Origin: DATAES01 sp963721305
GTDB lineage: Bacteria > Actinomycetota > Acidimicrobiia > Acidimicrobiales > JACDCH01
Reading direction: 5' to 3'
NCBI GenBank assembly: GCA_963721305.1
Contig: CAVRIR010000002.1
Span: forward strand, 310,001 to 374,000
Length of the DNA: 64,000 bases
Of this stretch, positions 52,316-59,771 are shown piece by piece. The position numbers were made by a program, and so were the translations under genes. Under the pieces are notes generated by a model. The model was not told where the DNA came from. It ran no database searches and saw nothing but the letters and a program-made list of their open reading frames with translations. Position 1 is the stretch's first letter. Each line of letters opens with the position of its first letter.

Positions 52316-53119
52316 TTAGGTCAAGGGTTGTGGACCCGGCTGCGGTTCGGTGAGCTCGGTTCGCAGGCGATCGATCGTCTCGTCGGTCAGGCCTGCGGAG
52401 CCGGTCAGGTAATCGGGGATGGACCCATGGCGGTCCAACAGCGCTTCGATCGTCGCGGCCATCACGGGCGCCTGGGCGGTGAGGAACGGGAGCACCGCAT
52501 CGACGTCGACGCCGGCTGCTTCCAGCTGCGGCCGCAGGATGACCAAGCGCTTGCTCGACCGGTAACGCGTGGTCAGCTCGTAGTCGCGGACGATGTCGTC
52601 GCGATCGACCCCGAGTGCGCCGAGGAAGAGCATCGCCATGAGGCCCGTGCGGTCCTTGCCCGCGGTGCAGTGGAAGACCATCGGGTGATTGGCCGGCTCC
52701 GCCGCGTGGGTGAGCGCGATGCCGAACTCGCGGGCGGACTCCTCGAGGATCTTCTCGTAGGTCGCGGCGACCTGCTCGGCGCTGTAGGTGGTGATCTGGC
52801 CGGATTGGATGCGCTCGATGACCGTCGTGCCGGCGACGTCGTCGCCGATGGGCAGTCGCTGACGGCGGAGCTCGGGATGATCAGGCAAACGGCTGGGCGC
52901 CAGGTCGACCTCGCGATCGATGCGGAAGTCGATGACCAGGCGGATGCCCAGCTCGGCGATCAGATCGAGGTCGGCGTCGGTGAGTTGGTCGAGGCCGTCG
53001 CTGCGGTAGACCCGCTCCCACTTCGTGGTGCGGCCATCGCCCGTGCTGTAGCCGCCGAGGTCACGCCAGTTCAGCGCGCCTTCCAGCGCCAGCAGCCGCT
53101 CGCGTTCGTCCGCGCTCAT
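52316..53119 (-). CDS. Tyrosine/serine protein phosphatase family protein
   Basis: 267 aa from ATG 53119 (MSADERERLLALEGALNWRD). The early motif NWRDLGGYST and the P-loop HCTAGKDRTG (HCx5R) match the Y_phosphatase3 group, which removes phosphate from protein or lipid. An upstream ATG would start inside a strong hairpin and is less likely. It lies between rplL and rpoB, an unusual insertion. Confidence 0.82.
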   Translation of the reverse strand: MSADERERLLALEGALNWRDLGGYSTGDGRTTKWERVYRSDGLDQLTDADLDLIAELGIRLVIDFRIDREVDLAPSRLPDHPELRRQRLPIGDDVAGTTVIERIQSGQITTYSAEQVAATYEKILEESAREFGIALTHAAEPANHPMVFHCTAGKDRTGLMAMLFLGALGVDRDDIVRDYELTTRYRSSKRLVILRPQLEAAGVDVDAVLPFLTAQAPVMAATIEALLDRHGSIPDYLTGSAGLTDETIDRLRTELTEPQPGPQPLT

Positions 53120-53134
53120 AGGACCTGACTCGTT

Positions 53135-53177
53135 GTTGCGTGCGTCACCCACACAGGATGGAGGTGACGCACGCAAC
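53135..53177 (-). terminator. 15-bp-stem hairpin after rplL
   Basis: GTTGCGTGCGTCACC (53135-53149) and its exact complement GGTGACGCACGCAAC (53163-53177) form a perfect 15-bp stem with a 13-base loop, 11 bp after the rplL stop. No U tract follows on the minus strand. It could end or attenuate rplJL transcription before the phosphatase and rpoBC. Confidence 0.65.
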
Positions 53178-53188
53178 GTCGAGCGGAA

Positions 53189-53587
53189 TTACTTGAGCTC
53201 GACGGTGGCGCCGGCTTCTTCGAGCTGCGCCTTCGCCTTCTCGGCCTCTTCCTTCGTGACGTGCTCGAGCACCGGCTTCGGCGCACTGTCGACGAGGTCC
53301 TTGGCCTCCTTCAGGCCGAGGCTCGTGAGCGAGCGCACCTCCTTGATCACCTGGATCTTCTTGTCGCCGGCCGCGGCGAGGATGACGTCGAACTCGTCCT
53401 TCTCCTCCTCGGCCGCGCCCGCGCCGTCACCGGCGCCTGCGCCCGGCATCGGGCCGGCAAACGCAGCGACCGGTGCCGCCGCGGTGACGCCGAACTTCTC
53501 TTCGAAGTCCTTCAGCAGTTCACTCAGCTCGAGCACGCTCATGTTCGCGATCGCGTCGAGGATGTCGTCTTTGGTCAGCGTTGCCAT
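53189..53587 (-). CDS. rplL: 50S ribosomal protein L7/L12
   Basis: Stalk protein that recruits translational GTPases, 132 aa. N-terminal dimer domain (MATLTKDDILDAIANMSVLE), an Ala/Gly-rich hinge, and the C-terminal domain with VIKEVRSLTSLGLKEAKDLV. Three bases separate it from rplJ. Confidence 0.98.
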   Translation of the reverse strand: MATLTKDDILDAIANMSVLELSELLKDFEEKFGVTAAAPVAAFAGPMPGAGAGDGAGAAEEEKDEFDVILAAAGDKKIQVIKEVRSLTSLGLKEAKDLVDSAPKPVLEHVTKEEAEKAKAQLEEAGATVELK

Positions 53588-53590
53588 CTG

Positions 53591-54289
53591 TCAGCTCTCC
53601 TCAGTGTCGGCGGCGGATTCGGCCGCCGGCGTTTCGGTCTCTTCGGTTGTCTCTGTCTCGGTCTCGGTCGCAGCCTCGGGTGCGGTCGCCGGCTCGGCCT
53701 CGGCTTCGGCCTCGACGGCAGGCTCCTCTGCGGCTGCGGGTTGCTCGGGATCCGCAGCTTCCTCGGGTGCACCGCCGCGCTCGTCGAGCAGGGCCTTGAG
53801 GCCGTAGGCGAAGTTGCGGGGAAGGGCCTGCAGCAGTCCGGCGAACTGTTGCAGCGGTGCGGCCATGGCGCCGGCGAGCTGGCTCAGCAGGACGTCGCGC
53901 GACGGCAGTTCGGCGAGCGCTCGGACATCGTCCGCGCTCAGCGCCTTCGTGCCGAGCAGTCCGCCCTTGACCACCAGCATCGGGTTGGTCCTGGCGTTGT
54001 CGCGAAGTGCCTTCGCCACCGCGGCGGCATCGCCGTCGACGAACGCGATCGCGGTCGGCCCGGTGAGCAGCTCGTCGATCTCGAGGCCGAGATCGCGGGC
54101 GGCGAACCGCACGAGCGTGTTCTTGTAGATCTTGTACTCGCCGCCGGCCTCACGCAGCGCTCGGCGCAGTTGCGAGATGGCGGCGACGTCGAGGCCGCGG
54201 TACTCCGTCAGCACGGCTGCACTGGCGGACGAGAACCGCTGCTTGACCTCGTCGACGACAGCGATCTTCTCGGGTCTCGGGTTGTCCAC
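53591..54289 (-). CDS. rplJ: 50S ribosomal protein L10, with acidic tail
   Basis: L10, the base of the L7/L12 stalk, 232 aa from GTG 54289 (VDNPRPEKIAVVDEVKQRFS) after GAGGAGGTGCCA. The L10 core ends near residue 175. The last 55 or so residues are Glu/Ala/Thr-rich. An L10-leader-like RNA lies just upstream. Confidence 0.95.
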   Translation of the reverse strand: MDNPRPEKIAVVDEVKQRFSSASAAVLTEYRGLDVAAISQLRRALREAGGEYKIYKNTLVRFAARDLGLEIDELLTGPTAIAFVDGDAAAVAKALRDNARTNPMLVVKGGLLGTKALSADDVRALAELPSRDVLLSQLAGAMAAPLQQFAGLLQALPRNFAYGLKALLDERGGAPEEAADPEQPAAAEEPAVEAEAEAEPATAPEAATETETETTEETETPAAESAADTEES

Positions 54290-54344
54290 TGGCACCTCCT
54301 CTCGTTTCTCGGTCGGGCTCGCGTGCGGCGCGGCCACGACCGAG

Positions 54345-54450
54345 TGAGTCCTCGGAGGTGTCCGCCTCGTCAGGCGGCCGTGGTCCCTGCGGGAGCGGCC
54401 TTTCAGCGCGTGGAGCGCACCGGATGTCTTCGGCGAGCAGTTCGGTTGTT
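54345..54450 (-). ncRNA. L10 leader (rplJ autoregulatory RNA)
   Basis: The 174-bp rplA-rplJ spacer contains, on the minus strand, GCCGAAGACATCCGGTGCG and, after a short stem, GCTGAAAGGCC. These resemble the conserved GCCGAAGACAGCAGGUGC and (UU)AAGG parts of the actinobacterial L10 leader, where the L10-L12 complex binds to repress its own synthesis. A further stem CCGCCT GACG AGGCGG lies just before rplJ. The boundaries are approximate. Confidence 0.65.
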
Positions 54451-54463
54451 CGGACGGGACAGG

Positions 54464-55174
54464 CTACGGAGCGACGATCTCTTCCCGCAAACGGTTGGGA
54501 TCGACGTTCACGCCCGGACCCATGGTCGGGGCGAGGGTGACGCTCTTGATGTAGCGGCCCTTGGCCGACGCCGGCTTGGCCCGCTGCAGCTCGTCGACGA
54601 CGGCGCTGAAGTTCGCAACGAGCGCTTCCGGCTCGAAGCTCGCCTTGCCGATCGGCACGTGCACGTTGCCGTAGCGGTCGGTGCGGTACTCGACCTTGCC
54701 GCCTTTGAACTCGCCGACCGCCTTGCCGACCTCGGTGGTGACCGTGCCGGTCTTCGGGTTCGGCATCAGGCCGCGAGGCCCGAGCGTGCGACCGAGACGT
54801 CCGACCAACGGCATGAGGTCGGGCGTGGCGATGGCGACGTCGAAGTCGAGCATGCCGCCCTCGATCTGCGCGGCGAGATCGTCGGCACCGACGATGTCGG
54901 CACCCGCGGCGCGGGCTTCGGCCGCAGCGTCACCGGCGGCGAAAACCGCGACACGGACGTCGGTGCCGGTGCCCGACGGCAGTGCGACCGTGCCGCGCAC
55001 GATCTGATCCGCCTTGCGGGGATCGACGCCGAGACGGACAGCGAGCTCGATCGTCTCGTCGAACTTGGTCTTCGAGGTGCGCTTCGCGACGTCGATCGCC
55101 TCGGCCGGCGTCATCATCGCCTCCGAGTCGAACGCGCGGGTGGCGTTGACGTAGCGCTTGCCGTGACGTGCCAT
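54464..55174 (-). CDS. rplA: 50S ribosomal protein L1
   Basis: L1 of the 50S L1 stalk and repressor of its own operon, 236 aa, MARHGKRYVNATRAFDSEAM with the signature LMPNPKTGTVTTEVGKAV. It overlaps the rplK stop by one base. Confidence 0.98.
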   Translation of the reverse strand: MARHGKRYVNATRAFDSEAMMTPAEAIDVAKRTSKTKFDETIELAVRLGVDPRKADQIVRGTVALPSGTGTDVRVAVFAAGDAAAEARAAGADIVGADDLAAQIEGGMLDFDVAIATPDLMPLVGRLGRTLGPRGLMPNPKTGTVTTEVGKAVGEFKGGKVEYRTDRYGNVHVPIGKASFEPEALVANFSAVVDELQRAKPASAKGRYIKSVTLAPTMGPGVNVDPNRLREEIVAP

Positions 55175-55599
55175 CAGACCACCTGGATACCCATCGAGCG
55201 GGCGGTGCCCGCGACCTGCTTCTTGGCCGATTCGAGATCGTTGGCGTTGAGGTCCGGCATCTTCGTCTTCGCGATCTCCGCAACCTGCGCGTCGGTGACC
55301 GATCCCGCGCCCTCGCGTCCTGGCGCCGCCGCGCCCTTGTCGACGCCCGCAGCCTGACGCAGCAGCACCGGGGTCGGTGGCGTCTTCAGGATGAACGTGA
55401 ACGAGCGATCCTCGAAGACCGTGATCTCGACCGGCACGATGGTGCCGCGCTGGTTCTCGGTCTGCGCGTTGTACATCTTGCAGAAGTCCATGATCGCCAC
55501 GCCATGCGGACCGAGCGCGGTACCGACGGGCGGCGCGGGCGTTGCCTGCCCCGCAGGGATCTGGATCTTGACGACGGCCGCGACCTTTTTCTTTGCCAT
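55174..55599 (-). CDS. rplK: 50S ribosomal protein L11
   Basis: L11 in the GTPase-associated centre, 141 aa, with IQIPAGQATPAPPVGTALGP and GVAIMDFCKMYNAQT. It is co-transcribed with nusG (45-bp spacer) and rplA. Confidence 0.98.
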   Translation of the reverse strand: MAKKKVAAVVKIQIPAGQATPAPPVGTALGPHGVAIMDFCKMYNAQTENQRGTIVPVEITVFEDRSFTFILKTPPTPVLLRQAAGVDKGAAAPGREGAGSVTDAQVAEIAKTKMPDLNANDLESAKKQVAGTARSMGIQVV

Positions 55600-55644
55600 G
55601 TTTCTTGCCTCGCGAAGGGGGACGGAAGATTCTGCCAGCCGGGG

Positions 55645-56364
55645 CTAGAGCTTCGCTACCTGGCTGAACTCCAGCTCGACCGGCGTCTCGCGTCCGAAGA
55701 TGTTGACGAGCACCTTGAGCTTGAGCTGGTCCTCGTTGATCTCGATGATCTCGCCGGAGAAGTCTGCGAACGGACCCTCGCGCACCCGCACGGTCTCGCC
55801 GTTCTCGTACTCGAGGCGCGGCTTGCCCCGCTTCGCCGCCACCTGCTCGTCACCGGCGACAACGCTGAGGAACTTCTCGACGTCGCGGCGCGACAGCGGC
55901 GACGGCTTCGACCCGGCGCCGACGAACCCGGTGACGCCCGGCGTGTTGCGGATGACGTACCACGAGTCGTCGTCGAGGTCGCAGCGGACCAAGAGATAGC
56001 CCGGGAAGACCTTCTTCTGGACGACGACCTTCTTGCCGTTCTTGAATTCGATGACGTCTTCCATCGGGATGACGACTTCGTGGATGCGCTCCTCCATGTT
56101 CATGGAGGAGATGCGGGCCTCGAGGTTCTGCTTGACCTTCTTCTCGTAGCCCGACTGCGTGTGCACGACATACCAGCGACCGGCACGGTCGTAGGGGCTC
56201 TCGACAGGCGGCGCCGCTTCCTCGTCGAGGAAGTCGTCCGAGTCGATCACCGCGTCTTCAGTGTCCGAGGCGGCCTCGTCGTCGACGAGCACCGCTGACG
56301 AGCCCGCGGCATCGTCACCGTCGTCGTCGGCCGGTTCGTCGAAGTCCTTCGTGAACTCGCTCAT
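55645..56364 (-). CDS. nusG: Transcription termination/antitermination protein NusG
   Basis: 239 aa: an acidic N-terminal extension of about 60 residues (rich in Asp and Glu), then the NGN domain (WYVVHTQSGYEKKVKQNLEA) and a C-terminal KOW domain (VREGPFADFSGEIIEINEDQ). Such acidic extensions are common in actinobacterial NusG. One base separates it from secE. Confidence 0.97.
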   Translation of the reverse strand: MSEFTKDFDEPADDDGDDAAGSSAVLVDDEAASDTEDAVIDSDDFLDEEAAPPVESPYDRAGRWYVVHTQSGYEKKVKQNLEARISSMNMEERIHEVVIPMEDVIEFKNGKKVVVQKKVFPGYLLVRCDLDDDSWYVIRNTPGVTGFVGAGSKPSPLSRRDVEKFLSVVAGDEQVAAKRGKPRLEYENGETVRVREGPFADFSGEIIEINEDQLKLKVLVNIFGRETPVELEFSQVAKL

Positions 56365-56365
56365 G

Positions 56366-56674
56366 TCACTGGTTGTAGAGCTTGAGGACGAACTCGCCGA
56401 AGAAGTAGTCGAGCGCGCCGACGAATGCGGTCAGGACCACGACGGCCACGAACACGATGATCGAGTAGTTGATCGTCTCTGACTTGGTCGGCCACGCGAC
56501 CTTGCGCAGCTCGCTGCGGACTTCCTTGACGAACTCGCGCGGGCCGGTGCGCTTCTCACGGACCTCGGGACGCGGCGCATGCTGCGGCTTGCGCCGTTCT
56601 CTCGTGGGTGCACCGTCCTCGGTCATCTGACCTTGACGCTGCAACATCCGCTTGGTTTCTCGGTTCATCGCCAT
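56366..56674 (-). CDS. secE: Protein translocase subunit SecE
   Basis: 102 aa, with one C-terminal membrane helix (INYSIIVFVAVVVLTAFVGA) preceded by the conserved FVKEVRSELRKVAWPTKSET. It stabilises SecY. It lies next to nusG and downstream of tRNA-Trp, as usual. Confidence 0.95.
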   Translation of the reverse strand: MAMNRETKRMLQRQGQMTEDGAPTRERRKPQHAPRPEVREKRTGPREFVKEVRSELRKVAWPTKSETINYSIIVFVAVVVLTAFVGALDYFFGEFVLKLYNQ

Positions 56675-56732
56675 GGCGGCTGACCTTGTTCTTCAGGGGG
56701 TTGTCGGAGAGATTCGGACGCGGCGGTGACGC

Positions 56733-56804
56733 AGGGCAGGAGGGACTCGAACCCCCAACCGCCGGTTTTGGAGACCGGTGCTCTTCCAATTGAGCTACTG
56801 CCCT
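56733..56804 (-). tRNA. tRNA-Trp (anticodon CCA)
   Basis: A 72-base cloverleaf. Acceptor AGGGCAG pairs with CTGCCCT. The D-arm is GCTC...GAGC. Anticodon stem CCGGT/ACCGG encloses loop CTCCAAA with anticodon CCA. T-loop TTCGAGT. CCA is not encoded. tRNA-Trp just upstream of secE-nusG is the standard place. Confidence 0.95.
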
Positions 56805-56935
56805 CTGGGGAGGTTCGAAACTCCGGGTCAGGCTAGCACCGCGCCTCGACACCAACCCCTTCGCCCTGCGGGCTCACTCGCCGCTGCTGTCGGCTCGCGG
56901 TTGTCTCACCGACCGTGCCGCACGAGGATCGCTCG

Positions 56936-57301
56936 TCATCCAGCGAGGCTGATGCGGCCCTTGCGGCCGCGGGTGGCGATGAGGATCGCCCCGGCGGCGC
57001 CGGCGGTCGCGGCCGCGGCGATGCCACCCACGTAGGCCATGCGCCGGCCGGTCAGCATCGAGCGAACGGCGTGACGCTCACCCGCCTCCTCGAGGGTGGC
57101 GAGGATGTCGGAGATCAGGCCCGGCGCAGGCTCGAGCACCTCGGTGCGCAGCGCATGGAGCGCCCTCAGGAGCTTGCGGTACTGCACGAGCTCCGCTTGG
57201 CAACGCAGGCAACGGTCCACGTGCCGGCGCGCCCCCCGGTCCAGTGCCAGCGAACCCTCCGCCACGTCCGCCAGCAGTTCGGTCACTTCGTCACACCGCA
57301 C
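56936..57301 (-). CDS. Zinc-binding anti-sigma factor
   Basis: A 121-aa protein, GTG start at 57301 (VRCDEVTELLADVAEGSLAL) after GGGAGGTGA. The HxxxCxxC motif HVDRCLRC is the ZAS-type anti-sigma signature. One membrane helix lies at the C-terminus (GGIAAAATAGAAGAILIA). The first 11 bases overlap the end of the sigma gene, so the pair is coupled. Confidence 0.82.
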   Translation of the reverse strand: MRCDEVTELLADVAEGSLALDRGARRHVDRCLRCQAELVQYRKLLRALHALRTEVLEPAPGLISDILATLEEAGERHAVRSMLTGRRMAYVGGIAAAATAGAAGAILIATRGRKGRISLAG

Positions 57302-57884
57302 GTGCGTCACCTCCCTCACCCTGCTCGCCCCGAAGGGGGAACAGGTTCTCCCGCAACTTCTTCCGCGCCCGGTGGAGCCGGACCTTCGCGGCCGACTCCG
57401 AGATGCCCAGCTCGGCCGCGATGGCCTCGTGGGGCAGGTCATAGACGTCGCGCAGCACGACCACCGCCCGCAGGCGGGGCGGCAGGCCCCGCAATGCATC
57501 GGTCAGGCGTTCGCGGGTGGCACGAGCGTCGGTTCTGGCAGCCGGATCGACGTCGGGATCGGTGTCGGCGAGGGGTGCGTCGTCGGCAAGCTCGTCGTGG
57601 CGGTGCCGTGCCCGCCGTCCGAGATGCGTCGACGCGCAGTTCGCGGTGATGCGATACAGCCACGTCGTGAACTGCGCATCGCCCCGAAAGCGCTTGAGGC
57701 CCCGGTAGGCCCGCAAGTACGACTCCTGCACCACGTCCCGAGCGTCCTCCTCGTCGCCGGTCAGCCGGTACGCGAGCGTGTACGACTCGGCGTACGTGGC
57801 GCGGACCAGCATCTCGAATGCCTGCTGGTCGCCACCTCGGGCCGCGACCACCAGTTCGGTGAGATCACCGACTTCTTGTGGCAT
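57291..57884 (-). CDS. ECF-type RNA polymerase sigma factor
   Basis: A 197-aa protein with the two ECF domains. Region 2: DEEDARDVVQESYLRAYRGL and RFRGDAQFTTWLYRITANC. Region 4: LRAVVVLRDVYDLPHEAIAA and SESAAKVRLHRARKKLRE. It is linked to the downstream zinc anti-sigma and inserted between rpmG and tRNA-Trp. The inducing signal is unknown; a redox signal is possible because the anti-sigma has the HxxxCxxC motif. Confidence 0.9.
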   Translation of the reverse strand: MPQEVGDLTELVVAARGGDQQAFEMLVRATYAESYTLAYRLTGDEEDARDVVQESYLRAYRGLKRFRGDAQFTTWLYRITANCASTHLGRRARHRHDELADDAPLADTDPDVDPAARTDARATRERLTDALRGLPPRLRAVVVLRDVYDLPHEAIAAELGISESAAKVRLHRARKKLRENLFPLRGEQGEGGDARAV

Positions 57885-57959
57885 ACCGGGCCTTCTGACC
57901 TGGGCGGACGGCGGGAAGTTACCTACGGGTAGGAAACGCGGACAGCGCCGGCGGGCCGG

Positions 57960-58130
57960 CTACCGGGTCTCCTTGTGCAGCGTGTGCTGCCGGTCCCATC
58001 GGCAGTACTTCTTGAGCTCGATGCGCTCCCGGTCGTTCACCCGGTTCTTCTGGGTGATGTAGTTGCGACGCTTGCAGACGGTGCACTCGAGGGTGACGCC
58101 GACGCGCTTCTCATTGGCTTTGCTGGCCAC
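57960..58130 (-). CDS. rpmG: 50S ribosomal protein L33
   Basis: 56 aa, GTG start at 58130, VASKANEKRVGVTLECTVCK and onward to KKYCRWDRQHTLHKETR. The first Cys pair (CTVC) is kept. The second pair is incomplete: the later motif is YCRWD, with one Cys only, so zinc binding may be weak. It normally lies next to tRNA-Trp/secE; here the sigma/anti-sigma pair comes between. Confidence 0.92.
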   Translation of the reverse strand: MASKANEKRVGVTLECTVCKRRNYITQKNRVNDRERIELKKYCRWDRQHTLHKETR

Positions 58131-58192
58131 TGGGCTCTCCTCACTGCTGCCCGATCCGACTTGCTCGGTCGGGCAGCGACAATGCTTTCAGA

Positions 58193-58245
58193 GCCGCCGT
58201 AGGCGGCGCCATCAGCTCGATCCCGAACCTCTGGTTCGGGATCGA
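58193..58245 (-). terminator. Hairpins after tuf copy 2
   Basis: TCGATCCCGAACC (58217-58229), loop TCT, and its exact complement (58233-58245) form a perfect 13-bp stem immediately after the tuf stop. A second stem, GCCGCC/GGCGGC, lies at 58193-58207. They probably end tuf transcription. The same block follows tuf copy 1, but there the first hairpin is damaged. Confidence 0.6.
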
Positions 58246-58250
58246 AACGG

Positions 58251-59438
58251 TTACTTGATGATCTTGGTGACCCGGCCGGAGGCGACGGTGCGGCCGCCTT
58301 CACGGATGGCGAACCGCAACCCCTCGTCCATGGCGATCGGTGCGATCAGCTCTGCCGTCATCGTCGTGTTGTCACCCGGCATGCACATCTCCGTGCCCTC
58401 CGGCAACGTGATCGACCCCGTCACATCCGTCGTACGGAAATAGAACTGCGGCCGGTAGTTGCTGAAGAACGGCTTGTGACGACCGCCCTCCTCCTTCGTC
58501 AACACGTACACCTGCGCCTCGAACGTCGTATGCGGCGTGATACTCCCCGGCTTCGCCAACACCTGACCCCGCTCGACCTCTTCCTTCTTCGTCCCCCGCA
58601 ACAACGCACCAATGTTGTCGCCCGCCTGACCCTCATCGAGAATCTTGCGGAACATCTCCACCCCAGTACACACCGTCTTGGTCGTCGGACGGATCCCCAC
58701 GATCTCGACCTCGTCGCCCGTATGGATCACACCCTGCTCCACCTTGCCCGTCACCACCGTGCCCCGACCAGTGATCGAAAACACATCCTCGATCGGCATC
58801 TGGAACGGCTTGTCCAACTCACGCGTCGGCTCCGGCACATACGAATCAACCGCGTCCATCAACTCCAACACCTGCGCCGCCGCATCCGCGTCACCCTCCA
58901 ACGCCCGCAACGCCGACACCCGCACCACCGGAATGTCATCACCCGGGAACTCGTACTCCGTGAGCAGCTCCCGCACCTCCATCTCCACCAACTCCAACAA
59001 CTCCTCATCATCAACCGCGTCGACCTTGTTCAACGCCACCACAATGCTCGGCACCCCCACCTGACGAGCCAACAACACATGCTCACGAGTCTGAGGCATC
59101 GGACCATCCGTCGCCGCCACCACCAAGATCGCCCCATCCACCTGCGCCGCACCCGTGATCATGTTCTTGATGTAATCAGCATGACCAGGCATATCGACAT
59201 GCGCGTAATGCCGATTGTCCGTCTCATACTCCACATGCGCGATGTTGATCGTGATACCCCGCTGCTTCTCCTCCGGCGCCTTATCGATCTCATCGAACGC
59301 CGTCACCGCCACATCCGGGTTCTTGTCGTGCAACACCTTCGTGATGGCAGCCGTCAACGTGGTCTTCCCATGGTCGATGTGACCCATCGTCCCCACGTTC
59401 AAATGCGGCTTGTTCCGCTCGAACTTCTGCTTCGCCAT
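58251..59438 (-). CDS. tuf: Elongation factor Tu, copy 2
   Basis: 395 aa from ATG 59438 (MAKQKFERNKPHLNVGTMGH), normal length with TAA stop. All G motifs are as in copy 1. Only two synonymous differences from copy 1 are visible in the coding region (the second codon GCG/GCC, and one Thr codon near 58680). It lies between tRNA-Met and rpmG, like the tRNA-tufB arrangement of other bacteria. Confidence 0.98.
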   Translation of the reverse strand: MAKQKFERNKPHLNVGTMGHIDHGKTTLTAAITKVLHDKNPDVAVTAFDEIDKAPEEKQRGITINIAHVEYETDNRHYAHVDMPGHADYIKNMITGAAQVDGAILVVAATDGPMPQTREHVLLARQVGVPSIVVALNKVDAVDDEELLELVEMEVRELLTEYEFPGDDIPVVRVSALRALEGDADAAAQVLELMDAVDSYVPEPTRELDKPFQMPIEDVFSITGRGTVVTGKVEQGVIHTGDEVEIVGIRPTTKTVCTGVEMFRKILDEGQAGDNIGALLRGTKKEEVERGQVLAKPGSITPHTTFEAQVYVLTKEEGGRHKPFFSNYRPQFYFRTTDVTGSITLPEGTEMCMPGDNTTMTAELIAPIAMDEGLRFAIREGGRTVASGRVTKIIK

Positions 59439-59471
59439 CGTGTGTCCCTCTGTTCTTGGGTGGTCGGTTGG

Positions 59472-59545
59472 TGGCGGCGGCCGGAATCGAACCGGCGACA
59501 CCTCGATTATGAGCCGAGTGCTCTAACCGTCTGAGCTACGCCGCC
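59472..59545 (-). tRNA. tRNA-Met (anticodon CAT, elongator type)
   Basis: A 74-base cloverleaf. Acceptor GGCGGCG/CGCCGCC, D-arm GCTC..GAGC, anticodon stem CTCGG/TCGAG with loop CTCATAA (anticodon CAT), T-loop TTCGATT. The first acceptor pair is matched, so it is not an initiator. Lysidine-modified tRNA-Ile2 also has CAT; context favours Met. Confidence 0.9.
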
Positions 59546-59581
59546 ATGAGGTTGTGCGGTTACCGCTCGACGCGGCGGCCG

Positions 59582-59654
59582 AGCCCTCTGTGGGAATCGA
59601 ACCCACGACACCAGCCTTACCATGGCTGTGCTCTGCCGACTGAGCTAAGAGGGC
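59582..59654 (-). tRNA. tRNA-Thr (anticodon GGT)
   Basis: A 73-base cloverleaf. Acceptor GCCCTCT/AGAGGGC, anticodon stem CAGCC/GGCTG with loop ATGGTAA (anticodon GGT), T-loop TTCGATT. It is 36 bp upstream of tRNA-Met, probably one transcript with tRNA-Met and tuf. Confidence 0.94.
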
Positions 59655-59771
59655 GTAGTTGTCAGGGATGCAAGCCCGTCGAGGATAGCCGTGCCTGCCG
59701 GCACGGCCCAACGGAGCACGGAATCCGCGCTCAAGCTTTGGCCCAGGCCAACGGAACCAGTGAGGAGATCG

